Source: Candidatus Tumulicola scandinaviensis (lineage in GTDB: Bacteria; Vulcanimicrobiota; Vulcanimicrobiia; Vulcanimicrobiales; Vulcanimicrobiaceae). From it: DNA of 64,000 bases. The notes below the pieces were generated by a model, which saw only the letters and a program-made list of their open reading frames with translations, ran no database searches and was not told where the DNA came from. The stretch spans positions 17,238-81,237 of the forward strand of contig PLLA01000122.1 in NCBI GenBank assembly GCA_003140835.1. The letters are read 5' to 3'. Position numbers and translations under genes: made by a program. Below are positions 16,051 through 24,510 of the stretch, piece after piece. The stretch's first letter is position 1. Each line of letters begins with the position of its first letter.

Positions 16051-17527
16051 CGTCGTCGCTCTTCCGGCGCGGTACGAACAGCAGCGTAACGTAGAGCCAC
16101 AGCAGCGCGAGCGCGACGGCGGTGGGACCGATGCGCGAGAACATCGTCGGCACGCGCGGGCCGACTTTGCCGGGAACGATGGCCTGCTCTTCCATGCGGC
16201 TGCGCTTTTGCCAGGTGCCATCCGGAGCGATTATGCCGCTGATGCCGGTAGCTGCGGCACGGACGACGTATGCGCCGGTCTCGATCGCCCGGATTTGCGC
16301 AATCTGGGCGTGCATGTAGGGGCCCGACGTGGTACCAAACCACGCGTCGTCGGTGCTGATGACCAAGAGCTGCGCGCCCCGCCTGACCTGCGCGAAGGCA
16401 AGATCGGCAAAAGCCGACTCCCAACAGATGAGGGGCGCGACGCTCAAGGCCGCAGTCGGATACACGCCGTCCGCGGTGCCGGTCGAGAACCGGCCGCTCA
16501 GTTCGCCGACGTACGGCAACCACGATAAGAACGCGCGGCCCGGAAACGATTCGGCAAACGGCACCAGCTGCCGCTTGTCGTAAATCGCGTACGATCCGTT
16601 CGGCTGAAAGAAGTAGAGCGCGTTATACATCCGGCGCCGCTCCAGGCTCAAACTGCCGCCTACGATGGTTGCATGTGACTCGGCGGCGAGGTCTTTGAAC
16701 TGCTGCATCAAACGCGGATCGATATCCAGCGTCGTCGTGATGACGGTCTCAGGCCAAACGATGAGCTTCGGTTTGCGCAGCGCCGCGGTTCGCGTCATGA
16801 TCGTGTAGCGAAAGATCGCGAGATCCAAAGCGTTCCACTTGAGCGATTGCGCGATGTTTCCCTGAATCGCCGCGACCTCGATCGTCGGCGGAGGCAAGCG
16901 GCGAGCCGGCCAGGCCGCCCACGCGACCGATGCCAGCATGGCGACGATCGCACACGCGGCGCCTAACGGTCGCACGTTACGGCGATGGATCGCGTCGGCA
17001 ATATACGCTCCGAGGATGCAGAGAACGAACGTAATCCCGTAGGAGCCGCCGTAGGCCGCGATCGCGCGCAACGGCGTATCGGCTTGCGTGTACCCGAGCT
17101 GGTCGAACGGTGCGCCGAGGAGTCCGATCGAGCGGAGCCACTCCGCGATGGTGAACGCTGCCGCCGCGCCGAGCGGTGCCAGCCCGGGCCGCATGCGCTG
17201 ATAGGCTATCGCGGCCAGCGCGCCGGCGAGTGCGAAGAACGGTGCCTCGATGAACGCCGGGCCGAACATGAGAAACGGGCCGAAAATGCCGATGTAGCCG
17301 CCGACCGTGTGGCCGATCCAAGAAAAGCCGATCGCGAAGAAGATGATTCCGGAGAACCAACCGAGCAAAGCGGCCCATTTCCACGACGCGCCCTGCCAAA
17401 CCCAAAACTGAGCGGCTGCTGCGAAGGGAACCAGCCACGCAGCGCCGAGTTTAGGGAAGGCCGCCGCGAGTGCGACCGCCGCACAGCCGGCGACGCCGGC
17501 ATCGCGCAGGCGAGACGAGGAAAACAT
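16043..17527 (-). CDS. lnt: Apolipoprotein N-acyltransferase
   Basis: A 494-residue inner-membrane enzyme that adds the third acyl chain to the N-terminal Cys of lipoproteins. The N-terminal half has about seven to eight helices; the C-terminal periplasmic carbon-nitrogen hydrolase domain carries the catalytic triad Glu260 (IVWPETVITT), Lys318 (YDKRQLVPFAE) and Cys368 (PLICWESAF), aligning with E267-K335-C387 of E. coli. The start MFSSSR is the ATG at 17527. It shares the CATG palindrome with the ATG of the divergent lipoprotein gene, so the two start codons overlap on opposite strands. No Shine-Dalgarno is visible for lnt, so a slightly downstream start is possible. Confidence 0.95.
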   Translation of the reverse strand: MFSSSRLRDAGVAGCAAVALAAAFPKLGAAWLVPFAAAAQFWVWQGASWKWAALLGWFSGIIFFAIGFSWIGHTVGGYIGIFGPFLMFGPAFIEAPFFALAGALAAIAYQRMRPGLAPLGAAAAFTIAEWLRSIGLLGAPFDQLGYTQADTPLRAIAAYGGSYGITFVLCILGAYIADAIHRRNVRPLGAACAIVAMLASVAWAAWPARRLPPPTIEVAAIQGNIAQSLKWNALDLAIFRYTIMTRTAALRKPKLIVWPETVITTTLDIDPRLMQQFKDLAAESHATIVGGSLSLERRRMYNALYFFQPNGSYAIYDKRQLVPFAESFPGRAFLSWLPYVGELSGRFSTGTADGVYPTAALSVAPLICWESAFADLAFAQVRRGAQLLVISTDDAWFGTTSGPYMHAQIAQIRAIETGAYVVRAAATGISGIIAPDGTWQKRSRMEEQAIVPGKVGPRVPTMFSRIGPTAVALALLWLYVTLLFVPRRKSDDVV

Positions 17528-18266
17528 GATTCGTAAATTGAGTTTTGGTTTAGTGCTGGTAACGGCGTTCATCATTGCGGCCTGCGGCAAACAAGTCACG
17601 CCGAACCCTCCCGGCTTGGGAGCGGGCGGCGCACTTCCCGGCTACATGGCCGTGAAGTTTGACATCGCCGGTCAATTCAACTTTTCCAGCTATCAGTACT
17701 GGACGGTTTTCAACACGACCGGCAACGGCTTGACGCCGTTGACGAATCCGCAGCAAACCAACTGGGCAGCCTATTCGACGGCCTTGTTCGCCGGCGGCAG
17801 CGGAGGCGCGACCTACGCCAGCGCCATCCAATTCGTCAAGAACCAGAACCCGGTGATCCCACCTCAGTTCTTGAGGGTGTTCCCGACTCAGCAGCAGTTC
17901 CAGTACATTCCAAACAGCAACGGAACCGGCAGTGAGTACCAGATTACGTTCCAGCGAGTTATCTTCAACCCGGTCAACGCAACCTCGTCGCCGAGCCCGC
18001 CGCCGGTCTCTCATATTTGGCAGTTCAATGCGTTTACGACGCAAGCGACGGCTCAAAATCAGTTGGTATTCCTCGATTCGATGGGGTCGGGTGGCGCTAC
18101 CGACAACTCGTTCGTGTCGCCGCAACTCGACATCGATACCTGTTTCGACCAAACGTTCTACAAACAACAAGACATCAATCCGCCCAGCGATCCGGCCGCT
18201 CAAATCGTCAGCATCGAGATCGCAAACAATCCCAGCCCTGGTCCGCACTCGAGTCCCTGCCCGTAA
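17526..18266 (+). CDS. Putative lipoprotein of unknown function
   Basis: A 246-residue lipoprotein precursor: basic N-terminus, hydrophobic core LVLVTAFIIAAC with lipobox IIAAC (Cys20 is the acylation site), then a Pro/Gly spacer and an all-beta-looking domain rich in Asn, Thr, Gln and aromatic residues (WTVFNTTGNG, IPPQFLRVFPTQQQFQYIP). No family recognised. The GAGG upstream of the ATG (GAGGAAAAC) is a good ribosome site. Placed back-to-back with lnt, which would mature it, and next to lptD. Confidence 0.82.
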   Translation: MIRKLSFGLVLVTAFIIAACGKQVTPNPPGLGAGGALPGYMAVKFDIAGQFNFSSYQYWTVFNTTGNGLTPLTNPQQTNWAAYSTALFAGGSGGATYASAIQFVKNQNPVIPPQFLRVFPTQQQFQYIPNSNGTGSEYQITFQRVIFNPVNATSSPSPPPVSHIWQFNAFTTQATAQNQLVFLDSMGSGGATDNSFVSPQLDIDTCFDQTFYKQQDINPPSDPAAQIVSIEIANNPSPGPHSSPCP

Positions 18267-18281
18267 ACGAGGCGTCCGACT

Positions 18282-18449
18282 ATGCACGATCGCGGAATCG
18301 AATGTTCGTACGAACCATGCAGTTGCCTCGTCATTGCCGACGTCGCTTCGAGTGAAGCGTACTGCAGCGACTTCTGCAGTTCGGCTGAAGAGCGCAGTCT
18401 CGAATCGGAGAGTTGCGCGTGCGGCCACCCGCAGTGCGACGCGATGTAA
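18282..18449 (+). CDS. Prokaryotic metallothionein-like small zinc-binding protein
   Basis: A 55-residue Cys-rich protein too short for the usual size cut-off. The pattern of bacterial metallothioneins (SmtA/BmtA, PF02069) is clear: ECSYEPCSC (Cys8, 13, 15), AYCSDFC (Cys29, Cys33) and CACGHPQC (Cys46, 48, 53) with the conserved His50. Relative to Synechococcus SmtA it has one fewer Cys in the first motif (Tyr at the position of SmtA Cys11), an extra Cys at 46 and no final CxC, giving eight Cys. GAGG at 18269-18272 is a fitting Shine-Dalgarno nine bases before the ATG. It probably sequesters Zn2+/Cd2+ in the cytosol. No smtB-type repressor is adjacent. Confidence 0.82.
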   Translation: MHDRGIECSYEPCSCLVIADVASSEAYCSDFCSSAEERSLESESCACGHPQCDAM

Positions 18450-18475
18450 CCGCGTGGAAACTCTACGAAGTCCGT

Positions 18476-21001
18476 TCAAAAATTAAACGTCGACGGGATG
18501 ATCGAGCCGGGTTGACCGATCGCAAACGTAGCGGTTTGGTTCGGAAACGCGAGCAAGCTCAAACCGACGTTGACCGACCTTGACGCTTCGCTGTACAGCA
18601 CTTGCACTTGATAGCAGTTTCCGATCGTGCGCGTGTAGTAGATGATCTTGTTGGACAGAAACTCGGGGCCTTTCCACTGGAGATCGGTGACGAACTGAAG
18701 CGACGCGTCGCGCCCGAACGGCGTCGAAAGCTGCAGGTTGGTTGTCTCGAACCCTAGTCCCGGGCCGGGCTGGAAAGAGCCGCTCAAGAGCACGACCGAA
18801 CGCGGCGACGGCCGCGCCGTAATCTGATAACTGACCGGCTGAGCCATTCCATTGAAATTCGTTGAAAAACCCAGGGCGACGGTATAGGTGTCGTCGTTGA
18901 AAAACCGGACGAGATCCTGTGCGTTCTTGAGGTTTTCCGTCGGCTGCTGGTCGAGATATTGGAATGGAACCAGCGCCGGTCCATTATAGTTGGCTTCGTT
19001 GTACGTCAGCGAGTTCACGACGTGCGTCCCGATGGGCGTGGTGAGACTCGCCGTCTGCTGGACGGTTCCTTTGAGGTCGCCGGTTCCGTACGCGTACTGA
19101 TCGATGTCGACGGTCGCCTGGAAGTCGCTGCCCCAAATCTTGGCCAGCGCCGGGCCGAGCACGATGCCCGCATCGCCGCGCCACGTGGCCAGGCTCGTGC
19201 TGCCGGGAAACTGGGCCGGCGGTTCGCTGTATTCGCCGACCGTGAGTTGAGCCGTCAAGGGAATGAAGAAATGCGGGAAAAATTCGTACGGCCGCACTTG
19301 GAACTCGGGAATCTTGTCGATTCCAAAGCCTTGTTGCGCGTACGTCTTGTCGTATTCCAGTTGGTAGTCCGCGCCGGCTGTCGTGTAGTGCATCAAGTAG
19401 TCGAATTCACTGCTCGCATCGTACGACGACGTTCCAAAGTTTGAAGAACTGTTGGACATGTTAAAACTAACGGCCTGATCGAGGTTCTGGTTGATCTGGC
19501 GGGTGTCGGTGAACGAAAGGCTGTTGCTGCTCGACTGCGTGCCGACGGAGCTGTGTGTGTACGAGTAGTTCTGCGAGGTGTTCTGCGTTTGATGGACGAT
19601 GGCGCCGCTCAAGGTTTCGTTTGGCGGTATGTTGGTCAGCGCTCCGTAGTTGGATTGATAGCCGAACTGAAAGTTTCCGCGAAGGTGCTCCGAAAAGTTC
19701 TCCTGCTCTTGAGCGGCAACGTTGTAGGTTCGGCTGCCTTGCAACCGGTCGTTCATGCCGTAGAAATTGATGCTGACGGTGCGCCGTCCGCGCCGGCTGG
19801 AATAGAAGCCGACGTAGCCGATTCCGAGACCCGCCTTTGTAAAGTAGTTAATGATGTAGTATCCGTAGTAGTATTGATCTTTTCCGAAGGGTACGCGCAT
19901 CTTGATCCAAGCGCCCTCGTACGAATCGTATCCTACTTCCGGAAAGAACTGCGGTCGCGCACGTTGGTCGTCGACGGTACGCAGCGGGATGACGAGTTTG
20001 GGAAGGTAGAAAATGGCGGCCGCCCCCAGCCACAGCACCGCTTTGTTGATAACGATCTTGTCGCCCGGAATGACGTCCATCGTCTTGCCGGTGATGTGGT
20101 AACCGGCTCGGGGGTTCTCGCAGGTCGTAACGAACGGATCGATGCCGTGCGCGGTGCCGTCGGGATCGGTGTGCAGATCGTCGGCCTTGAAGTGGACGAA
20201 TCCCCGCTCGATGCCCTGCGCGCTTTCGCCGTTGCCGTTGACGAGTTTGGCCGTCTCGGCCAGCGTATCGAACGTAATGACGTCGGCGGTCAGGACCGAG
20301 TCGTGAGTATGGTTGATCAAAAATGGATGGCCGGTTATCGTGACCGTGCGCTCGCCGTCGAAATGCGCTTTATCGCCGACGATTTCTTCATCGCCGTAGT
20401 AGATGTGCACGTTGCCGACGGCATCGCCGGGCTCGCCCTTTTTCGTGCCGCCGGTCACCGAGTCCGCGATGACGGCGACGTATCCCGGAGAGAGCGTCGG
20501 CGCCCCCGTCGGCGTCGGCGTCGGCTGCGGGGTGGAAACGCCGGCGGGCGTCATCGGCGGAGGCGTTTCTCCGCCGCGAATGAGGAACACCGGCTCGCCC
20601 GACGGGAGCGGGCTCGTCGTCGGAACCGGAACCGGCGGGGGACTGACTTGGGCCGTCGATCCCGGCTGCGGGCGCGGCGTCTGCAAGAGTTGGAAGGTGC
20701 TGCCGGACCCCGGTTGGGCATAGGGCAACCCGGGCGTCGTCACCGGTCCGGGTGCCGCACTCGGCGGCGCGCTGCTCGTCGGCGACGCAGACGGCACGGC
20801 GGTGGCTTGGGCGACCGCGTCGTTGAGAAAATTCGTTTCGACGTAACGGCCGCACGTCTGTTTGCTGAAGAGCACCAACGCCAGGGCCTGGTCGTTGTCG
20901 TCGGCCGTGACGCCGTTCGCCCATGCCGGAACGGCACCGGCGGCGAGCACTGCAAAGCCCGCGATCGCGGCTAGGCCGCGAATCAATTTGCCGAACGGCA
21001 A
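18476..21001 (-). CDS. lptD: LPS-assembly protein LptD (OstA)
   Basis: An 841-residue outer-membrane barrel protein that inserts LPS into the outer leaflet. TTG start, signal peptide (about 1-28, ending AVPAWA), then a short Cys-containing segment and a roughly 100-residue Pro/Ser/Thr-rich linker (about 65-165). An OstA/LptA-like beta-jellyroll follows (about 170-320: HIYYGDEEIVGDKAHFDGE, DGTAHGIDPFVTTCENP), and then a C-terminal barrel of alternating aromatic/polar strands ending in a Phe residue. The long low-complexity linker before the jellyroll is unusual for proteobacterial LptD. The start lies six bases after the lptF/G stop, so it is probably co-transcribed with that gene. Confidence 0.88.
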   Translation of the reverse strand: MPFGKLIRGLAAIAGFAVLAAGAVPAWANGVTADDNDQALALVLFSKQTCGRYVETNFLNDAVAQATAVPSASPTSSAPPSAAPGPVTTPGLPYAQPGSGSTFQLLQTPRPQPGSTAQVSPPPVPVPTTSPLPSGEPVFLIRGGETPPPMTPAGVSTPQPTPTPTGAPTLSPGYVAVIADSVTGGTKKGEPGDAVGNVHIYYGDEEIVGDKAHFDGERTVTITGHPFLINHTHDSVLTADVITFDTLAETAKLVNGNGESAQGIERGFVHFKADDLHTDPDGTAHGIDPFVTTCENPRAGYHITGKTMDVIPGDKIVINKAVLWLGAAAIFYLPKLVIPLRTVDDQRARPQFFPEVGYDSYEGAWIKMRVPFGKDQYYYGYYIINYFTKAGLGIGYVGFYSSRRGRRTVSINFYGMNDRLQGSRTYNVAAQEQENFSEHLRGNFQFGYQSNYGALTNIPPNETLSGAIVHQTQNTSQNYSYTHSSVGTQSSSNSLSFTDTRQINQNLDQAVSFNMSNSSSNFGTSSYDASSEFDYLMHYTTAGADYQLEYDKTYAQQGFGIDKIPEFQVRPYEFFPHFFIPLTAQLTVGEYSEPPAQFPGSTSLATWRGDAGIVLGPALAKIWGSDFQATVDIDQYAYGTGDLKGTVQQTASLTTPIGTHVVNSLTYNEANYNGPALVPFQYLDQQPTENLKNAQDLVRFFNDDTYTVALGFSTNFNGMAQPVSYQITARPSPRSVVLLSGSFQPGPGLGFETTNLQLSTPFGRDASLQFVTDLQWKGPEFLSNKIIYYTRTIGNCYQVQVLYSEASRSVNVGLSLLAFPNQTATFAIGQPGSIIPSTFNF

Positions 21002-21007
21002 GCTAAG

Positions 21008-22162
21008 TCAGCGCTCTTCCATCCATAACAACAACGCACCGGCCGAACCCATAATGATATTCGGCAGCCATGCGGCGAAGAATGGATTGATCGCTCCGTT
21101 ACGTCCGAATGCGGCAGCAGCCGAGATCATGAGATAGTAGACGAAGAACAGAATAATCGCCAGGGCGATGCCCAACGTTCGGCCCCGCTTCCCGAAGCGC
21201 AGCGCCAACGGGAGCGCCAGCAAGATGCTGATGATGCAAGCGAACGGCCAAGCCAGCTTATTGGCAAGGTTGATCTGTAGGTTGCCGAGCGCCGTTCCGC
21301 CGATGCCTTGCTGCTGCAAGGCGTTGACTTGAACGCGCAAGGATTTGCTGCTCATCGTCCACGGATCATTGTTGACGTTGCTGACGAACTGCGAGGCCGT
21401 TTCGCCGAGCGGCAGTCCGATCGAGATATCGTTGACGTGCTGCTGGCTGGTCATGTAGCCGTCGTTGTTAAAGCGCGTGTCGATGACGTCTTGCAGAACC
21501 AGCGACGTTCCGTTGACGGTCGCTCGCTTCGCTTGCAACGTCTCGTTCCACGGCCCGTAACGCGCCGGCTTGAAAATTTGGACGCCGATCATCGTCTTGT
21601 TATCGGGCGCGACTTGAGTGACGTAAAAAACGTTGCCCGTATCCTGGTCTTTGCGGAAGAACTGCGGCTCGACCGGGAGCGATTCGGTATGGTAGATGAT
21701 TTGATAAAACGTGCGCGTCGACAGTTCGACCGACGGCGGTGCGATCCACTCGTTGGTAGCGTAACAGATGAGGAACATGACGACGCCGAAGGCCAGCGGG
21801 GCGCGCGCGATGCGAATCACGGGGATGCCGGCCGTCCGCATAGCCGTAATTTCGTTGTCGCCCATCACGCGGCCGACGGCAAGCAACGCCGCGAACAAGG
21901 AGCCGAACGGAAACGCCATCGGAATCGCCTGCGGGATGCGAAAGATGACGAATCGCAATACCAGAAAAAACGGCGCGTGCTGGTTGATGATGTAATCGGC
22001 GGCCAGAAAGAAGATGTTGAGAGCCCAGAACAGCAAGAACGCGCCGAACGCGAACATGAACGGGCCGAACATCTCGCCGAGCATGTAGCTGTCGAGAATC
22101 GGCAGCCGAAACGTAGCCGCGCTGATCCGTGGGAGCGGTTGCCGGCGGGTGAGCGTCGCCAT
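21008..22162 (-). CDS. LptF/LptG family LPS export permease
   Basis: A 384-residue YjgP/YjgQ-family inner-membrane protein. It has three N-terminal helices (LLFWALNIFFLAADYII region, FRIPQAIPMAFPFGSLFAALLAV, ARAPLAFGVVMFLICY), a periplasmic jellyroll (about 130-285), and three C-terminal helices (WPFACIISILLALPLAL and after). LptF/G pull LPS from the membrane using LptB. The cytoplasmic loop MGDNEITAMRTAGIP is the coupling-helix signature. Only one such gene is present here, so I cannot decide between F and G. It lies 11 bp downstream of the transglycosylase lipoprotein and directly before lptD. Confidence 0.9.
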   Translation of the reverse strand: MATLTRRQPLPRISAATFRLPILDSYMLGEMFGPFMFAFGAFLLFWALNIFFLAADYIINQHAPFFLVLRFVIFRIPQAIPMAFPFGSLFAALLAVGRVMGDNEITAMRTAGIPVIRIARAPLAFGVVMFLICYATNEWIAPPSVELSTRTFYQIIYHTESLPVEPQFFRKDQDTGNVFYVTQVAPDNKTMIGVQIFKPARYGPWNETLQAKRATVNGTSLVLQDVIDTRFNNDGYMTSQQHVNDISIGLPLGETASQFVSNVNNDPWTMSSKSLRVQVNALQQQGIGGTALGNLQINLANKLAWPFACIISILLALPLALRFGKRGRTLGIALAIILFFVYYLMISAAAAFGRNGAINPFFAAWLPNIIMGSAGALLLWMEER

Positions 22163-22173
22163 CGCGAGTGGAA

Positions 22174-22647
22174 CTAGTAGCTTCGGTAGGCCGCCAGCAC
22201 GCGGTCCACGTAGGCTCGCGTCTCCGGGTACGGCGGCACCCCGTGATATCGGTCGACTGCGCCCGGCCCCGCATTGTAGGCCGCGACCGCGAGCCGGACG
22301 TCGTTATGGTATCTGACGAGCAGCGAGCGAAGGTACGTCGTGCCACACTCGACGTTTTGCATCGGGTCGAATGGATTGGCGATTCCGCAGCCCGACGAGG
22401 TGCCGGGCATGAGTTGCATCAGGCCCTGGGCGCCCGCGGTGCTGATCGCCGACGGGTCGCCGGCAGACTCGGCCATGAGGATCGCGTGCACCAGACCCTC
22501 GGGCACGCCGTTATTATGCGAGGCGTCGGAGACCAGCATGTGAATCTCGCCGGGTTGCAGCGCGTGCGCGGAATACGGCAAATAGCCCGCCCCGCTGCAG
22601 CCGTACAGCAGGCCTAAGACGCCGAGAATCCCAAAAAGTCGCCGCAT
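22174..22647 (-). CDS. Lytic transglycosylase (SLT domain) lipoprotein
   Basis: A 157-residue lipoprotein with lipobox LYGC (Cys17) and a single SLT domain of the goose-lysozyme-like fold: catalytic Glu60 in ILMAESAGDPSA, then GAQGLMQLMPGT and LAVAAYNAGPGAV. It cleaves peptidoglycan glycan strands to 1,6-anhydromuropeptides, so it would help make room for envelope assembly. The length is that of a minimal SLT domain. GAGGG seven bases before the ATG is a good ribosome site. It heads the run SLT-lptF/G-lptD. The structured spacer upstream (22672-22823) would form its 5' UTR. Confidence 0.9.
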   Translation of the reverse strand: MRRLFGILGVLGLLYGCSGAGYLPYSAHALQPGEIHMLVSDASHNNGVPEGLVHAILMAESAGDPSAISTAGAQGLMQLMPGTSSGCGIANPFDPMQNVECGTTYLRSLLVRYHNDVRLAVAAYNAGPGAVDRYHGVPPYPETRAYVDRVLAAYRSY

Positions 22648-22671
22648 CGTCCCTCAAAGTATCACGTTCGC

Positions 22672-22823
22672 CGGCGACCCCGCGATGGGTCGCCGAAACT
22701 CTAACCGCGCTTTCTTCCAAGGTTCCCGCCGGGCCTGGCGGTTTGGCCGGCGGGAAGGCCAAGCAAGCAAGCCACGATAACCGCAACTTTCCGATGGCCC
22801 GAGCGCATCGCTCGCGTTAGAGT
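22672..22823. promoter_or_regulatory. Highly structured divergent spacer with nested inverted repeats
   Basis: Four inverted repeats occupy this spacer. A 9-bp stem CGGCGACCC/GGGTCGCCG lies at 22672-22695. A 10-bp stem TTCCCGCCGG/CCGGCGGGAA pairs 22723-22732 with 22747-22756. A 6-bp hairpin CGAGCG-cat-CGCTCG sits at 22800-22814. A long-range pair, ACTCTAACcGCG with CGCGTTAGAGT (22698-22709 with 22813-22823), could close the last two into a multibranch fold. The arrangement resembles a structured 5' leader for the transglycosylase (minus strand) or the Ogt gene (plus strand). I could not match it to a known riboswitch consensus. Confidence 0.45.
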
Positions 22824-22830
22824 GATACCC

Positions 22831-23712
22831 ATGTTAGACCACGCACCCTGTTCCGTTCCTGAGCGCATCCAGGCAGTGTGCCGCTACATCGAGCGGCACA
22901 GCGACGACCGGCTGACCCTCGACGACCTCGCCGCGAAGGCAGCGATGAGTCGCTTTCACTTTGCTCGCAGTTTCAAAGCCGTCGTCGGCGTCACGCCCAA
23001 GCAGTATCTGTCCGAGACGCGAATGAAACGCCTCAAGGGCGATTTGCAAACGGCGAAGCCGATCGATGCCGCCGTGTACGATGCGGGTTACGGTTCGGCT
23101 TCCCGCGTTTACGAGCAGGCATCGACGCGACTCGGCATGACGCCGGCGCAATATCGGGCGGCCGGTGCCGGCGTTTCCATTTCGTATGCCGCTCTCGAAA
23201 CGCCGGTGGGGCTCATGATGATCGGCGCGACCGACCGCGGCATTTGCTTCGTGCAGTTCGGCGAGAACGTCGAAACCTTAGCGGCCGCGTTGCGGCGTGA
23301 ATATGCCGGCGCCGGCATCGAACCAATGCGAACGCCCTACCATCCGGAGTTTCGCCGCTGGGTCGATGCGGTAGCGAACCATTTGCGCGGCGAGCAGCCC
23401 CACCTCGACCTACCGCTCGACATCCGGGCAACGGCGTTTCAAATGCGGGTCTGGCGATACTTGCAATCGATCCCCTACGGAAGCGTCGCGTCGTATGGAG
23501 AAGTCGCGGCTGGTATCGGCGCGCCCGGAGCGGCCCGGGCGGTCGCCGGTGCATGCGCGAGCAACATGGTAGCCCTCGTCATCCCCTGCCATCGCGTTAT
23601 TCGGGGAACCGGCGAACTCGGCGGCTATCGCTGGGGGCAGGTACGCAAGCGCGCGCTCATCGACCGCGAGCGGGGCAAGAACGGCGAAGCGGCCTCGCGG
23701 ACGCCCGGTTAA
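22831..23712 (+). CDS. AraC-type regulator fused to O6-methylguanine-DNA methyltransferase (Ada-like, no N-terminal Cys domain)
   Basis: About 293 residues from the ATG (a GTG nine bases upstream is possible). The N-terminal AraC HTH pair (about 12-110: LTLDDLAAKAAMSRFHFARSF, PAQYR end) is followed by an Ogt/MGMT domain (about 120-285) with the suicide acceptor Cys253 in VIPCHRVI and the FQMRVWRYLQSIPYG and YGEVAAGIGAPGAARAV segments. E. coli Ada also has an N-terminal zinc/phosphotriester Cys domain; it is absent here, so the protein can repair O6-alkylguanine but may not use the phosphotriester switch for activation. It is a two-domain Ada variant, possibly acting also as a constitutive or alternatively sensed regulator. 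Confidence 0.92.
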   Translation: MLDHAPCSVPERIQAVCRYIERHSDDRLTLDDLAAKAAMSRFHFARSFKAVVGVTPKQYLSETRMKRLKGDLQTAKPIDAAVYDAGYGSASRVYEQASTRLGMTPAQYRAAGAGVSISYAALETPVGLMMIGATDRGICFVQFGENVETLAAALRREYAGAGIEPMRTPYHPEFRRWVDAVANHLRGEQPHLDLPLDIRATAFQMRVWRYLQSIPYGSVASYGEVAAGIGAPGAARAVAGACASNMVALVIPCHRVIRGTGELGGYRWGQVRKRALIDRERGKNGEAASRTPG

Positions 23713-23742
23713 AACCCATCCAAGCGAGGTATAGTCCGAATC

Positions 23743-24510
23743 GTGCAAGCCGCTAAGGAAGCGGAAGCCGGGCATTTTGCCCAGCTTCATGGTCCGGACG
23801 ACCGGGTTCTGATTCGGGAAGTGAGCGATTACCTCGCGCGCGGGCTGGAGTCGGGTGGAACGGCGATCACCATCGCCACGCGCGAGCATCGCGAGGCGCT
23901 ACTCGCCGCCTTGCGCGAGCGGATCGATGCGGAGCGTTCGATTGAAGAGGGCGCACTTCAATTCATGGATGCCGAACAGACGCTCGATCGATTCGTGGTG
24001 CGCGGATATCCGGACGCGGAGCGCTTCGACGCGGTCGTCGGCGAACGTGTTCGCGATGCGTGGGCGCGCAGCGCAGACCTGCGCGCCTACGGAGAAATGG
24101 TCGGCGTTCTTTGGAAAACCGGGCGCTTTCCGGCGGCCATCCGGCTCGAGCAGCTCTGGAGCGCGCTGCGCCGCGAGGTGCCGCTATCGCTTTACTGCGC
24201 CTATCCGATCGACGTCTTCGGCAACGGATTCGACGCCGTTGCCGCCGATGCGTTGTTGCGCGCGCACACGCAGTTCTTACCGGCTGAGGCCGGCGGATCG
24301 CTCGAATCGGCGGTAACTCGCGCGGCCAAAGAACTCCTCGGCTCGAACTTCGACGGGTTTGAACGCCACCTGCTCGCCCAACGCTCCGGTAAGCGTGGCG
24401 CGCTGCCCGCTGGCGAATCGATGGTCCTGTGGCTCAAGGCTTCGCACGCCGACCGTGCCCGCGAAGTGCTCGAGCGCGCGCGGAAATACTACTATGAAGG
24501 CTGCGCTTGA
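23743..24510 (+). CDS. MEDS-domain (DcmR-like) sensory protein
   Basis: A 255-residue cytosolic protein with an N-terminal MEDS (methanogen/methylotroph DcmR sensory) domain: HFAQLHGPDDRVLIREVSDYLARGLESGG then TAITIATREHREALLAAL, seen here as short blocks HFAQLHGPDD, YLARGLESGG and ATREHREALL. The remainder (about 100-255) is helical without a recognised enzyme motif. GTG start preceded by GAGG. In other bacteria MEDS domains often accompany histidine kinases or anti-sigma regulators. Here the gene runs convergently into a PAS-PP2C-HATPase gene, overlapping its 3' end by 19 bp, which suggests a shared signalling role. Confidence 0.78.
   Translation: MQAAKEAEAGHFAQLHGPDDRVLIREVSDYLARGLESGGTAITIATREHREALLAALRERIDAERSIEEGALQFMDAEQTLDRFVVRGYPDAERFDAVVGERVRDAWARSADLRAYGEMVGVLWKTGRFPAAIRLEQLWSALRREVPLSLYCAYPIDVFGNGFDAVAADALLRAHTQFLPAEAGGSLESAVTRAAKELLGSNFDGFERHLLAQRSGKRGALPAGESMVLWLKASHADRAREVLERARKYYYEGCA

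Noticed and set aside
22672..22823. Known riboswitch (c-di-AMP ydaO or c-di-GMP type) upstream of the transglycosylase
   Set aside because: The conserved ydaO blocks (GUCAGCUAAC and the GGGUUAAUC-like box) and the GEMM core could not be found on either strand; only a short GGGAACC resembles the former.
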